DNA from: Caulobacteraceae bacterium
GTDB lineage: Bacteria > Pseudomonadota > Alphaproteobacteria > Caulobacterales > Caulobacteraceae
NCBI GenBank assembly: GCA_947475735.1
Contig: CANJLQ010000011.1
Location: forward strand, 62,001-126,000
Reading direction: 5' to 3'
Length of the DNA stretch: 64,000 nt
Positions 18,590 through 26,133 of this stretch are shown in pieces (the first letter of the stretch is position 1; the number at the start of each line of letters is the position of its first letter). Made by a program: the position numbers and the translations under genes. Under the pieces are notes generated by a model that did no database searches, was not told the DNA's origin, and saw only the letters and a list, made by a program, of their open reading frames with translations.

Positions 18590-19774
18590 GTGGCGGGTTG
18601 CGCGCCCGGTCCTTTCGCAGACGACCCCGGGGGCGACATATCCGCCCTGCTGAACAGGACGACGCCTTTGCTTGATCCCTCTCCCACGCGCGCCGACGCG
18701 CGCCCTGAGCACGTGGCCCGGATCCGGCCCGTGACCGCGGCGGCTATGTTCGGCGGAGTGCTGGGACTGGCGATCGGTTGCGCCTATCTGGGTGGCACCG
18801 TGGCCAAGGCCACGACGGTGCGGGCCCAGGCCGAGCGCCTGGAAGGCGCCACCGCCGCCGGATTCACCGAAGAGGCCCTGGCCGCCGCCGCCGGTGGGCT
18901 GGACGCCAGCGCCCTGACCATCGCCCGCCGTCATGATCCCTATACCGTCGCCGGCTCGGCCCAGCGCGACCGTCAGGCCGAGTTGCTGACGGCGCGCCTG
19001 GAACAGCTTCGCGGCAATGACGACCGAACCGACCTGCGCCGCGCGAGCCTGAATAGCCTGGCCGACACCGCCCGCCCCTTCCGCCTGTCCAGCGCGCTCG
19101 ACGCCTCCCGCGACCTGGAGTGCCTGACCCAGGCCGCATACTACGAGGCGCGCGGCGAGGGTTCGGACGGCATGCGCGCCGTGGTTCAGGTCGTTCTAAA
19201 CCGCGCCCGACACGGTGCCTTCCCAAACAGCGTCTGCGGCGTTGTGTTCCAGGGCTCCAACCGCCGCGTCGGGTGTCAGTTCAGCTTCACCTGCGACGGC
19301 TCGCTGCGCGGACGTCCCAATCAGGCGGCCTGGAATCGGGCCCGCGACATCGCCTCGGCCGCCCTGTCCGGCGCGGTCTATGCCGGCGTCGGCAACGCCA
19401 CCCATTTCCACACCACCGCCGTGTCGCCGCGCTGGCGCAACAGCCTGGTGCGGGTCAATCAGGTCGGCAGCCACGTCTTCTACCGCTTCGGCGGTCGCGC
19501 GGGGTCGTCCACGGCGTTCAGCTACGCAGCGAACGCCTCGACGGGGGCCGAGCTGCAGCGCACGGTCCACGCCGGAATCGATCCCGCCAACTCTCTGCGT
19601 CAGGCCGGTCAGGCGATCGCCTATACGGCGCTGCTGGCTCAGGAAGGCCGCGCGGACGAGGACGCGCAGGCCGCCGCTCCCGTCGCCCAGGCCCCGGTTC
19701 AGGCCCCGGCCATCACCCCGACACCGGTCGCAGAGCCTGTCGACAGCGCCTCGGTCGTCACGCCCACGACCTAA
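18590..19774 (+). CDS. SleB-like cell wall hydrolase (Hydrolase_2), membrane-anchored
   Basis: 394 aa if the GTG at 18590 is used (AGGA 6 nt upstream); a TTG at 18668 with AGGA 8 nt upstream is a credible alternative and would remove 26 residues. A single membrane segment (AAAMFGGVLGLAIGCAYLGG) anchors a periplasmic part. The hydrolase domain starts ECLTQAAYYEARGEGSDGM, with the catalytic-type Glu, and continues VVQVVLNRARHGAFPNSVC, CQFSFTCDG and THFHTTAVSPRW. The tail is Ala/Pro/Val-rich low complexity. SleB domains cleave peptidoglycan (lytic transglycosylase type); in non-spore-formers they are thought to remodel the wall. Confidence 0.87.
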   Translation: MAGCAPGPFADDPGGDISALLNRTTPLLDPSPTRADARPEHVARIRPVTAAAMFGGVLGLAIGCAYLGGTVAKATTVRAQAERLEGATAAGFTEEALAAAAGGLDASALTIARRHDPYTVAGSAQRDRQAELLTARLEQLRGNDDRTDLRRASLNSLADTARPFRLSSALDASRDLECLTQAAYYEARGEGSDGMRAVVQVVLNRARHGAFPNSVCGVVFQGSNRRVGCQFSFTCDGSLRGRPNQAAWNRARDIASAALSGAVYAGVGNATHFHTTAVSPRWRNSLVRVNQVGSHVFYRFGGRAGSSTAFSYAANASTGAELQRTVHAGIDPANSLRQAGQAIAYTALLAQEGRADEDAQAAAPVAQAPVQAPAITPTPVAEPVDSASVVTPTT

Positions 19775-19782
19775 TCGAGGCC

Positions 19783-19801
19783 GACGCCGTCATACGGCGT
19801 C
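19783..19801. terminator. Stem-loop at the sleB-like / nadC convergence
   Basis: GACGCCGT and ACGGCGTC pair perfectly around CAT. The stem overlaps the last codons of nadC and lies 9 bp after the wall-hydrolase stop. No T run follows on either strand, so it is only a possible terminator. Confidence 0.35.
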
Positions 19802-20659
19802 AAGACCGATATCCAGTACCGGGGCGGAGTGGGTCAGCGCGCCCACTGAAATGACGTCCACGCCCGTCCCGGCGATCGCCCGCACGGTCAACAGGTCGAC
19901 GCCACCCGAGGCCTCCAGCACCACGCGGTGACCACCGTCTCGGCGCAGGCGGACCGCCTCGCTCAGATCGGCCAGATCGAAGTTGTCCAGCATGATGACG
20001 TCCGGACCGAGGCCCTCGGCGACCAGTCCCAGCGCCTCGCCGAACTGCGCCAGGCCGTCGACCTCCAGCTCGATCTTCATTAGATGGCCGACATGGGCTC
20101 GCGCGGCCCGGAGCGCCGCCGTCACGCCGCCGCAAACCGCGACGTGGTTGTCCTTGATCAGGACCGCGTCATCCAGGCCGAAACGGTGGTTGACCCCGCC
20201 GCCGCACCGCACGGCGTGCTTTTCCAGCGCGCGCAGGCCGGGCGTGGTCTTGCGCGTATCGGCGATGCGGGCACCGGTCCCCTCGATAGCCTGGACATAG
20301 GCCCGCGTCAGCGTCGCCACGCCGCACAGACGCCCCAGAAGGTTCAGCGCCGTCCGCTCGGCTGACAGAAAGGCCCGGGCGTCGGCCTCGACCTCGGCCA
20401 AGGTCGCCCCGGCCTCGAAGGCATCGCCGTCGGACAGGCGCAACTCGATCCGCGCCTCCGGGTCCATCTCCAGCAGCGCCAGCCGCACGCAGTCGATGCC
20501 CGCCAGAACGCCCGGCTTTCGCGCCGCGAACACGGCCCGCATCCGCGCGCCGCCAGGGATGCAGGCCGCCGCCGTCACGTCCCCGGCCCGGCCCAGATCC
20601 TCGGCCAAGGCCGCCTGGACGATAGGGCGGATCAGGACATCGGACAGACGCGGGGTCAC
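19790..20659 (-). CDS. nadC: Nicotinate-nucleotide pyrophosphorylase (quinolinate phosphoribosyltransferase)
   Basis: 289 aa. It converts quinolinate and PRPP to nicotinate mononucleotide, the last dedicated step of de novo NAD synthesis. Landmarks: AALAEDLGRAGDVTAAACIP near the start, ERTALNLLGRLCGVATLTRA, DTRKTTPGLRALEKHAVRCG (PRPP/quinolinate site), HRFGLDDAVLIKDNHV, EVDGLAQF and ISVGALTHSAPVLDIGLD at the end. The start overlaps the 3' end of nadB by 4 bp (ATGA). Last gene of the nadA-S2P-nadB-nadC operon. Confidence 0.96.
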   Translation of the reverse strand: MTPRLSDVLIRPIVQAALAEDLGRAGDVTAAACIPGGARMRAVFAARKPGVLAGIDCVRLALLEMDPEARIELRLSDGDAFEAGATLAEVEADARAFLSAERTALNLLGRLCGVATLTRAYVQAIEGTGARIADTRKTTPGLRALEKHAVRCGGGVNHRFGLDDAVLIKDNHVAVCGGVTAALRAARAHVGHLMKIELEVDGLAQFGEALGLVAEGLGPDVIMLDNFDLADLSEAVRLRRDGGHRVVLEASGGVDLLTVRAIAGTGVDVISVGALTHSAPVLDIGLDAV

Positions 20660-22167
20660 GCCGCCGCCTTCAGGGACGACGCCTCTCGCCGCAGGCGGGT
20701 GTGGGTCGGCGTCGGGGCGGTCTGCGGATAGTCACTGCGATAGTGGCCGCCCCGGCTCTCGCGCCGGGCCAGGGCCGCCTTGGCGATCAGGCGCGCGGCG
20801 ACCAGCGCGGGAGGCGCGCCGTGGGCCGCTTCCAGCCGGTCGATCAGGCGGATCAGACGCGTCAGGCCAGCGGCGTCGCGCACCACGCCGCAATCGACGC
20901 TCATGGCGGTGCGCAGCTCAGCGAGGGCGGCATCCGGCAAGTCCTCGACGATCGACCCGATCAGGACGGTTTCGCCGCCTGACATCGCCTGTTCGGCCGC
21001 CGCCCGGCCCGTTCGCCGTCCGAAGGCCGCGGCTTCCAGCAGGGAGTTGGACGCCAGTCGATTGGCGCCATGCACGCCCGTCGCGGCGCACTCGCCGACG
21101 GCGAACAAGCCGGGCAGACTGGTTCGGCCGTCCGGATCGGCGACGATCCCGCCCATTTGATAGTGGGCCGCCGGGGCCACGGGGATCGGGCTGACACGCG
21201 GATCCAGCCCGGCGGCCATACAGGCCGCGAACACGGCCGGGAACGCCTCAGGGAAGTGGTCGCCGATGGCGATGCGGGCATCCAGGAAAACGCCGCGCCC
21301 CTCGGCCACGCCGGCGTGGACCGCCCGGGCGACGATGTCGCGCGCTTTCAGATCGGCGTCCGGCTCTGGCCCCAGCAGAAAGGCCCCGTCCCGGTCGATC
21401 AGCCGCGCGCCGTCGCCCCGAAGGGCTTCGGTCGCCAGGGGCATGGGGTCGAGGCCGACGTCGATGGCCGTGGGGTGGAACTGGACGAACTCGGGATCAA
21501 GGATCTCGGCCCCCGCCGCCCAGGCCAGGGCCAGACCTTCGCCCTTCAGGGCCACGGGGGTGGTGGTGCGTCCGAACAAGCCGCCCGCGCCGCCGGTGGC
21601 CAGCACGACGGCCGAGGCCATGACCTCGATCAGGTCGCCGTCCTTCTCGATGACCGCCCCCCGGACGCGGCCGGTCTTGTCCTGGATCAGCGTCCGTAGG
21701 CGCGCGCCTTCCCAGACGATGATGTGATCCGCCGCGCGCGCGGCGTCGACCAAGGCGGACAGGATGGCTCGGCCGGCCCCATCGCCGCCGACGCGGGCGA
21801 CCCGGGCGCGGGAGTGGGCGGCCTCCAGGCTGACGGCGAACTCTCCGGACGCGTCGCGGTCGAACGGCGCGCCCAGCGACGCCAGCCACTCGACGGTGGA
21901 TCGGCCGTCGGTGGTCAAAACCTCAGCCGCCGCGTGATCGACCAGACCGGCCCCGGCGGCCTCGGTATCCTTCAGGTGCAGGGCCGGGGCATCGTCGGCG
22001 GCCAGCGCCGCCGCCACGCCACCCTGCGCCCAGGCGCTGGACGCGGCTTCCAGCAGGGGAGCCGGGCTGACGACCAGAACGGGACGCGGCGCGGCCGACA
22101 AGGCAGCGGACAGGCCCGCGAGGCCTCCGCCGATCACCAGCGGCCCGTCGAGAATGATCCGGCTCAT
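20656..22167 (-). CDS. nadB: L-aspartate oxidase
   Basis: 503 aa from the ATG at 22167; the 728-aa ORF in the track reads in frame through the upstream gene and is not one protein. It oxidises aspartate to iminoaspartate for NadA. FAD motif GGGLAGLSAALSAA sits near residues 13-26, followed by SSAWAQGGVAAALAADDAP, HSRARVARVGGDGAGRAI, ATGGAGGLFGRTT, EFVQFHPTAIDV and HYQMGGIVADPDGRTSLPGL, all typical of NadB and related fumarate-reductase flavoproteins. The start overlaps the site-2-protease stop (ATGA). Confidence 0.95.
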   Translation of the reverse strand: MSRIILDGPLVIGGGLAGLSAALSAAPRPVLVVSPAPLLEAASSAWAQGGVAAALAADDAPALHLKDTEAAGAGLVDHAAAEVLTTDGRSTVEWLASLGAPFDRDASGEFAVSLEAAHSRARVARVGGDGAGRAILSALVDAARAADHIIVWEGARLRTLIQDKTGRVRGAVIEKDGDLIEVMASAVVLATGGAGGLFGRTTTPVALKGEGLALAWAAGAEILDPEFVQFHPTAIDVGLDPMPLATEALRGDGARLIDRDGAFLLGPEPDADLKARDIVARAVHAGVAEGRGVFLDARIAIGDHFPEAFPAVFAACMAAGLDPRVSPIPVAPAAHYQMGGIVADPDGRTSLPGLFAVGECAATGVHGANRLASNSLLEAAAFGRRTGRAAAEQAMSGGETVLIGSIVEDLPDAALAELRTAMSVDCGVVRDAAGLTRLIRLIDRLEAAHGAPPALVAARLIAKAALARRESRGGHYRSDYPQTAPTPTHTRLRREASSLKAAA

Positions 22168-23012
22168 CGCTCGAAGCCGATGAAGCGGGCGGCGACATCC
22201 AGCGCGCCGTCGATCGAGCCATCGGACAGGGGCAGCAGCACGCCGATGGCCGTGGCCGCGCATAGGGCGGCGGTCACCAGAAACAGAGCCAGGGACTTGC
22301 CCGCCTCGCCCCAGCTCAGAACCCTCTCGCCCGGTCGCCAGGCGCCGCGCCGCAGCGAGCCCAGCACGGCGATACCGAGAAATATCGCCAGGATGTAGCG
22401 GCCGGTGGAAAACCCCCACCACACCACCAGCGCCCCGATCAGGATCAGGGCGGCCTTCTCGACCATCGGGTCGATACGGGCCAGGACAGGCCCCAGCGCC
22501 TTGGACCCATCCAGCGGCGGCGCGGGGGCCAGGTTCACCAGATTGATCATGGCGATGAAGAAGGCCCCCAGCATCCAGGCCGGATCGCCCGTGGCGAACC
22601 ACAGGCCAACCGCCGGGATGACGGCCAGCAGGCCGAACGCCGGCCCCGCCAGCGAGACCAGGACGCCGTCCCACTCGGTCTTGGGATTGCGCTGACCGCG
22701 CGCCAGACCGCCGAGGAAGGGGATGATGTAGATCTTTGCCGGACCCATGCCGAGGCGGTTCATCGCCAGGACGTGGCCGTACTCGTGCACGAACAGGCCG
22801 AAGATGGCGGCGATCGCCACGACCCAGCTGCCCGTCGACCACCAGATCAGGCCGCCCAGAAGCAGGGTCGAGACCACCGCCCAGGGCAGGCTCTGGCCCT
22901 TGTCCACGCCCGGCGCGCCGGGCGTCGACGTCTGGATCGTCTCAGGTGCAGCCGCGATCGGCGTCGGTGCCGGCCGTCCGTCGCGCGACCCCCAAGGCCC
23001 GATTTCGCTCAT
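22164..23012 (-). CDS. Site-2-protease-like zinc metalloprotease (M50)
   Basis: 282 aa, start at 23012. A Pro/Ala-rich cytosolic N-terminus (about 1-42) leads into roughly six membrane segments. The catalytic zinc motif HEYGH is at 76-80 inside a membrane helix and the partner motif NLAPAPPLDG at 160-169 supplies the third ligand Asp. Between them lies the region KTEWDGVLVSLAGPAFGLLA typical of the M50 group without a PDZ domain. These enzymes cut membrane-embedded substrates, often anti-sigma factors. It overlaps nadA by TGATG upstream and nadB by ATGA downstream, so it is embedded in the NAD operon; the reason is unknown. Confidence 0.88.
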   Translation of the reverse strand: MSEIGPWGSRDGRPAPTPIAAAPETIQTSTPGAPGVDKGQSLPWAVVSTLLLGGLIWWSTGSWVVAIAAIFGLFVHEYGHVLAMNRLGMGPAKIYIIPFLGGLARGQRNPKTEWDGVLVSLAGPAFGLLAVIPAVGLWFATGDPAWMLGAFFIAMINLVNLAPAPPLDGSKALGPVLARIDPMVEKAALILIGALVVWWGFSTGRYILAIFLGIAVLGSLRRGAWRPGERVLSWGEAGKSLALFLVTAALCAATAIGVLLPLSDGSIDGALDVAARFIGFER

Positions 23013-24088
23013 CAGATCAGCTCCACCGGCACATGATGGCGCGCCTTGATCATGTCGTAGCGGGCGGGGACGGCGGGGGGCGGCAGGTCGATCATGCGCT
23101 GGACGGCCAGGGCGGCTTTGACGATCATGTCCTCGGGCACCGTCACCTCGAACTTCATGTCGCGCAGGCAGTCGCGGATGTTCGTGAGCGTGATCCGCTT
23201 CATATAGGGGCACAGGTTGCACGGGCCGATGAAGTCGACCTCGGGCACGTCGCCCTTGATGTTGGCCGCCATCGAGCATTCGGTGATCAGCACGACCTGG
23301 CGCGGCTTCTTGGCCATGACGTAGTCGGTCATGGCGGCGGTCGAGCCGGCGAAGTCGGCGGCGCCCAGCACGTCTTCCGGACATTCCGGGTGGGCCAGGA
23401 TCTCGGCACCCGGATACGCCTCGCGCATGGCATGGATGTCTTCGGCCTTGAACCGCTCATGCACGATGCAGCGGCCCTTCCAGGCGATGATGCCGATGGT
23501 CGTCTGGGCCGCGACGTTGCGCGCCAGGAACTCGTCAGGGATCAGGATGACGCGGTCGACGCCCCATTCCTTCGCGGCCCATTCGACGACCTGGACGGCA
23601 TTGGCCGAGGTGCAGCAGATATCGGTCTCGGCCTTCACGTCGGCGGTGGTGTTGACGTAGGTCACAACCGGCAAGCCCGGATAGCGCTGCTTGATCAGCC
23701 GCACGTCAGCGCCCGTGATGGCCTCAGCCAGCGAGCAGCCGGCCTTCAGGTCCGGGATCAGGACGGTCTTGTCCGGTGACAGGATCTTGGACGTCTCGGC
23801 CATGAAGTGGACGCCCGCCTGGACGATCACCCTGGCGTCGGACCGGGCGGCCTCCTTCGCCAGACCCAGGCTGTCGCCGACGTAGTCGCCGACGCCGTGA
23901 AAGATCTCGGGCGTCATATAGTTGTGGGCCAGGATCACGGCGTCGCGATCCTTCTTCAGCGCGTTGATCTCGCTGATCAGGCGCGCCTGATCGGGCCACT
24001 CCATCGGCGTGACGTGGCTCTTGACCTTCTCCCAGACCGGAGCGGTCTCCTGGGCGATGGCCCGATCCAGCTGCAAGGTGACGCCCAA
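23012..24088 (-). CDS. nadA: Quinolinate synthase (4Fe-4S)
   Basis: 358 aa. It condenses iminoaspartate with dihydroxyacetone phosphate to quinolinate. The start is a TTG with GGGAGG 5 nt upstream; no ATG fits better. Landmarks: ILAHNYMTPEIFHGVGDYVG, VQAGVHFMAETSKILSP, then the three iron-sulfur cysteine regions KAGCSLAEAI, ETDICCTSANAVQVV and GPCNLCPYMKRITL, plus HPECPEDVL. First gene of the operon; a 21-bp palindrome lies 17 bp before the start codon. Confidence 0.96.
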   Translation of the reverse strand: MGVTLQLDRAIAQETAPVWEKVKSHVTPMEWPDQARLISEINALKKDRDAVILAHNYMTPEIFHGVGDYVGDSLGLAKEAARSDARVIVQAGVHFMAETSKILSPDKTVLIPDLKAGCSLAEAITGADVRLIKQRYPGLPVVTYVNTTADVKAETDICCTSANAVQVVEWAAKEWGVDRVILIPDEFLARNVAAQTTIGIIAWKGRCIVHERFKAEDIHAMREAYPGAEILAHPECPEDVLGAADFAGSTAAMTDYVMAKKPRQVVLITECSMAANIKGDVPEVDFIGPCNLCPYMKRITLTNIRDCLRDMKFEVTVPEDMIVKAALAVQRMIDLPPPAVPARYDMIKARHHVPVELI

Positions 24089-24104
24089 GGTGGCCTCCCG
24101 ACCC

Positions 24105-24125
24105 TTATGCTCAAAGTTAGCATAA
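24105..24125. promoter_or_regulatory. Palindromic candidate operator of the nad operon
   Basis: TTATGCT and AGCATAA form perfect 7-bp arms around a 7-bp spacer (CAAAGTT), 17 bp upstream of the nadA start codon. The AT-rich arms stand out in this GC-rich genome and their placement would block a promoter or early elongation. In several alphaproteobacteria nad genes are controlled by NadQ-type or NrtR-type repressors; which one, if any, binds here is not decided by the sequence. Confidence 0.6.
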
Positions 24126-24258
24126 CCGGCGGCAATATAGGCCGATGGCGGAGGGGTGCAAGGCTGCCACCGTGACGCGGGCGTTCGCCACCACAGCGCA
24201 AGCCGGTGTTAAGCATTAACGGCCATGGTTGCGGCTCCTCTCGCGTTCCGGGCTCCTC

Positions 24259-25128
24259 ATGTTCCAGATCATCGGCATCGTCCTGCTCTTCGGCATGGTG
24301 TTCGGCGGCTACACCATCGCCGGCGGCAAGATGGGGGTGATCCTGCACTCCCTGCCCTATGAGATGATGATGATCGGCGGCGCGGCCGTCGCGGCCCTGG
24401 TCATGTCCAACGCCCCCTCGACGCTGAAGGGCGTGGGCGGCGGTTTCGCGCGGGTTTTCGCGGGCCCCAAGTGGAAGAAGCAGGACTACAAGGACTTGCT
24501 GAGCCTGCTGTTCCAGCTGACCAAGACGATGAAGTCCAAAGGCGTGATCGCCCTGGAAAGCCACATCGAAAAGCCCGCCGAGAGCACCATCTTTCAGAAG
24601 TATCCCAAGGTGCTGAAGGACCACTTCGCCACCGACTTCATCTGCGACACCCTGCGGATGATGACCATGAACCTGGAAGATCCTCACCAGATCGAGGACG
24701 CCATGGACAAGCAGCTGGAAAAGCACCACCACGAGGCGCTGGAACCCGCTCACGCCCTGCAGAACATGGCCGACGCCCTGCCGGCGCTGGGCATCGTCGC
24801 GGCGGTTCTGGGGGTCATCAAGACGATGGCCGCCATCACCGAGCCGCCGGAAGTGCTGGGCGGGATGATCGGCGGGGCTCTGGTCGGCACCTTCCTGGGG
24901 GTGTTCCTGGCCTATGGGCTGGTCGGACCGCTGGCCGCGCGCCTGACCGGGATCATCAACGCGGACGGATCCTACTACAAGATCATCCAGTCGGTGCTGG
25001 TCGCCCACCTGCACGGCAACGCCGCCCAGATCTCGGTCGAGATCGGTCGAGGTGACATTCCTTCGTCGGCCCAGCCGTCGTTCGCGGAAATGGAAGAGTG
25101 CCTTTCCGCCGCGCCGGCCGACGCCTGA
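24259..25128 (+). CDS. motA: Flagellar motor stator protein MotA
   Basis: 289 aa from the ATG at 24259 (MFQIIGIVLLFGMVFGGYTI); the track start is ten residues upstream. Four membrane segments with a large cytosolic loop between the second and third. The loop carries MKSKGVIALESHIEKPAES, containing the charged residues that face the FliG rotor, and the third segment has the conserved prolines in ALPALGIVAAVLGVIKTM. MotA with MotB conducts protons and drives the flagellum. No motB is adjacent, as is also the case in Caulobacter. Confidence 0.95.
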   Translation: MFQIIGIVLLFGMVFGGYTIAGGKMGVILHSLPYEMMMIGGAAVAALVMSNAPSTLKGVGGGFARVFAGPKWKKQDYKDLLSLLFQLTKTMKSKGVIALESHIEKPAESTIFQKYPKVLKDHFATDFICDTLRMMTMNLEDPHQIEDAMDKQLEKHHHEALEPAHALQNMADALPALGIVAAVLGVIKTMAAITEPPEVLGGMIGGALVGTFLGVFLAYGLVGPLAARLTGIINADGSYYKIIQSVLVAHLHGNAAQISVEIGRGDIPSSAQPSFAEMEECLSAAPADA

Positions 25129-25286
25129 CGGAAGCCGCCTGACGTCGATCACGGCGGCTCACGTCACCGTGTAACCTCGTGATCGTTTCCGGCGAAGCCC
25201 CGGATGCGTCCAGGGGCCATCAGGTCTGAGGACGATTTTCCATGGCCGGGCGTTGTCCGGACCACAAAAATCCAGAGGGGTTTCCC

Positions 25287-25565
25287 ATGTCCAACCGCAA
25301 TCTGTTCGCCGTGATCGCCGCTTCGGCCGCCGCCCTGGCCCTGGCCGCCTGTCAGCCCGCCGCCGAGGAAAAGACCGAGTCCACCGAGGGTGCCATGGCC
25401 CCGGCCGAAGGTGCCATGGCTCCGGCCGACGAAGCGATGGCTCCCGCCGCCGACGGCGCGATGGCCCCGGCCGCCGACGCCATGGCCCCTGCGGCCGACG
25501 GCGCGATGGCTCCCGCTGCCGACGCCATGGCTCCCGCCGAAGACAAGATGGCGCCCGCTCAGTAA
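25287..25565 (+). CDS. Ala/Met/Pro repeat lipoprotein
   Basis: 92 aa from the ATG at 25287 (AGAGGGG upstream); the track ORF begins 15 codons earlier. The signal MSNRNLFAVIAASAAALALA ends in lipobox LAAC, then QPAAEEKTESTEG. The rest is eight near-copies of a MAPA unit, in the forms GAMAPAE, GAMAPAD and AMAPAAD. No known domain. The low-complexity chain would be an extended, probably unstructured periplasmic or surface tail. Another lipoprotein with almost the same signal peptide lies 190 bp downstream. Confidence 0.7.
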   Translation: MSNRNLFAVIAASAAALALAACQPAAEEKTESTEGAMAPAEGAMAPADEAMAPAADGAMAPAADAMAPAADGAMAPAADAMAPAEDKMAPAQ

Positions 25566-25658
25566 GGCTCCGACGGCCGGGCTGGCTTCGGCACGCCCGG
25601 CCACACCTTCAGGGCGCGGCGGGGTTACACACCTCGCGAACACGGTCGATCACGAACG

Positions 25659-25689
25659 CGTGAGGATTTCGCTTGCGATTCTCCTCACG
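25659..25689. repeat. Two-stage inverted repeat between the twin lipoprotein genes
   Basis: CGTGAGGA and TCCTCACG form a perfect outer stem of 8 bp; inside it TCGC and GCGA form a second symmetrical element. It lies about 67 bp before the second lipoprotein gene, either as an operator or a leader hairpin. Confidence 0.5.
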
Positions 25690-25708
25690 ATCTCGTTATG
25701 TCGCCGTG

Positions 25709-25728
25709 ACGGGGATTCATGACCCCGT
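25709..25728 (+). promoter_or_regulatory. Leader hairpin before second lipoprotein
   Basis: ACGGGG and CCCCGT pair around ATTCATGA and are followed by TTTGAA, 27 bp before the ATG at 25756. It could be an attenuator-like stem or a stabilising 5' hairpin on the transcript. Confidence 0.4.
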
Positions 25729-25755
25729 TTGAACCCCTTCTGAAGGATATACATC

Positions 25756-26028
25756 ATGCGCATCGTCGCTCTGATCGCCGCTTCGGCCGCCGCTCTGGCC
25801 CTGGCCGCCTGCCAACCCGCCGCCGAAGAAGCCGCCACGGAAGCCTCGGCTGACGCCGCTGCCGCCGCCGACACCGCCACGGACGCCGCCGCGACCGCCG
25901 ACGCCGCCGCTGCTGACGCCGCTGCCGCCGCTGGCGACGCTGCTGCCGCCGCTGGCGAAGCCGCTGCTCCGGCCGCCGACGCCGCCATGGCTCCGGCTGC
26001 CCCGGCCGCCGAAACGCCGGCCGCCTAA
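25756..26028 (+). CDS. Ala-rich lipoprotein, paralogue of the preceding gene
   Basis: 90 aa, GAAGGA about 10 nt before the ATG. The signal MRIVALIAASAAALALAAC shares IAASAAALALAACQPAAEE with the preceding lipoprotein, then the chain is more than half alanine (ADAAAAADTATDAAATADAA) with occasional Asp, Glu and Pro and ends AAPAAETPAA. Such composition suggests an alanine-rich helix or extended linker held at a membrane by the lipid on Cys19. Function unknown. A strong terminator follows. Confidence 0.7.
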   Translation: MRIVALIAASAAALALAACQPAAEEAATEASADAAAAADTATDAAATADAAAADAAAAAGDAAAAAGEAAAPAADAAMAPAAPAAETPAA

Positions 26029-26077
26029 GACCTTTCGGTCTTTCGTTGCTTCGACGGGCTCACGCCTGTCGGGAGAA

Positions 26078-26104
26078 GGGGTCGCTTCGGCGGCCCCTTT
26101 TTCT
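26078..26104 (+). terminator. Intrinsic terminator after the lipoprotein pair
   Basis: GGGGTCGC and GCGGCCCC form an 8-bp stem (one G-T pair) with a TTCG tetraloop, followed by TTTTTC. It sits 50 bp after the second lipoprotein and 30 bp before mnmC. Confidence 0.85.
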
Positions 26105-26133
26105 TTGCCCGATCCCCGGCGTATGGACCGCAC

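Noticed and set aside
18289-18687. A 132-aa minus-strand ORF in the gap before the wall hydrolase
   Set aside because: No ribosome-binding site, no recognisable domain, Arg/Pro/Ser-rich shadow composition and overlap with the start of the plus-strand gene.
20656-22842. A 728-aa fusion of nadB with an upstream domain
   Set aside because: The first 225 residues are out-of-frame sequence of the M50 gene. NadB starts at 22167 with the correct FAD motif position.
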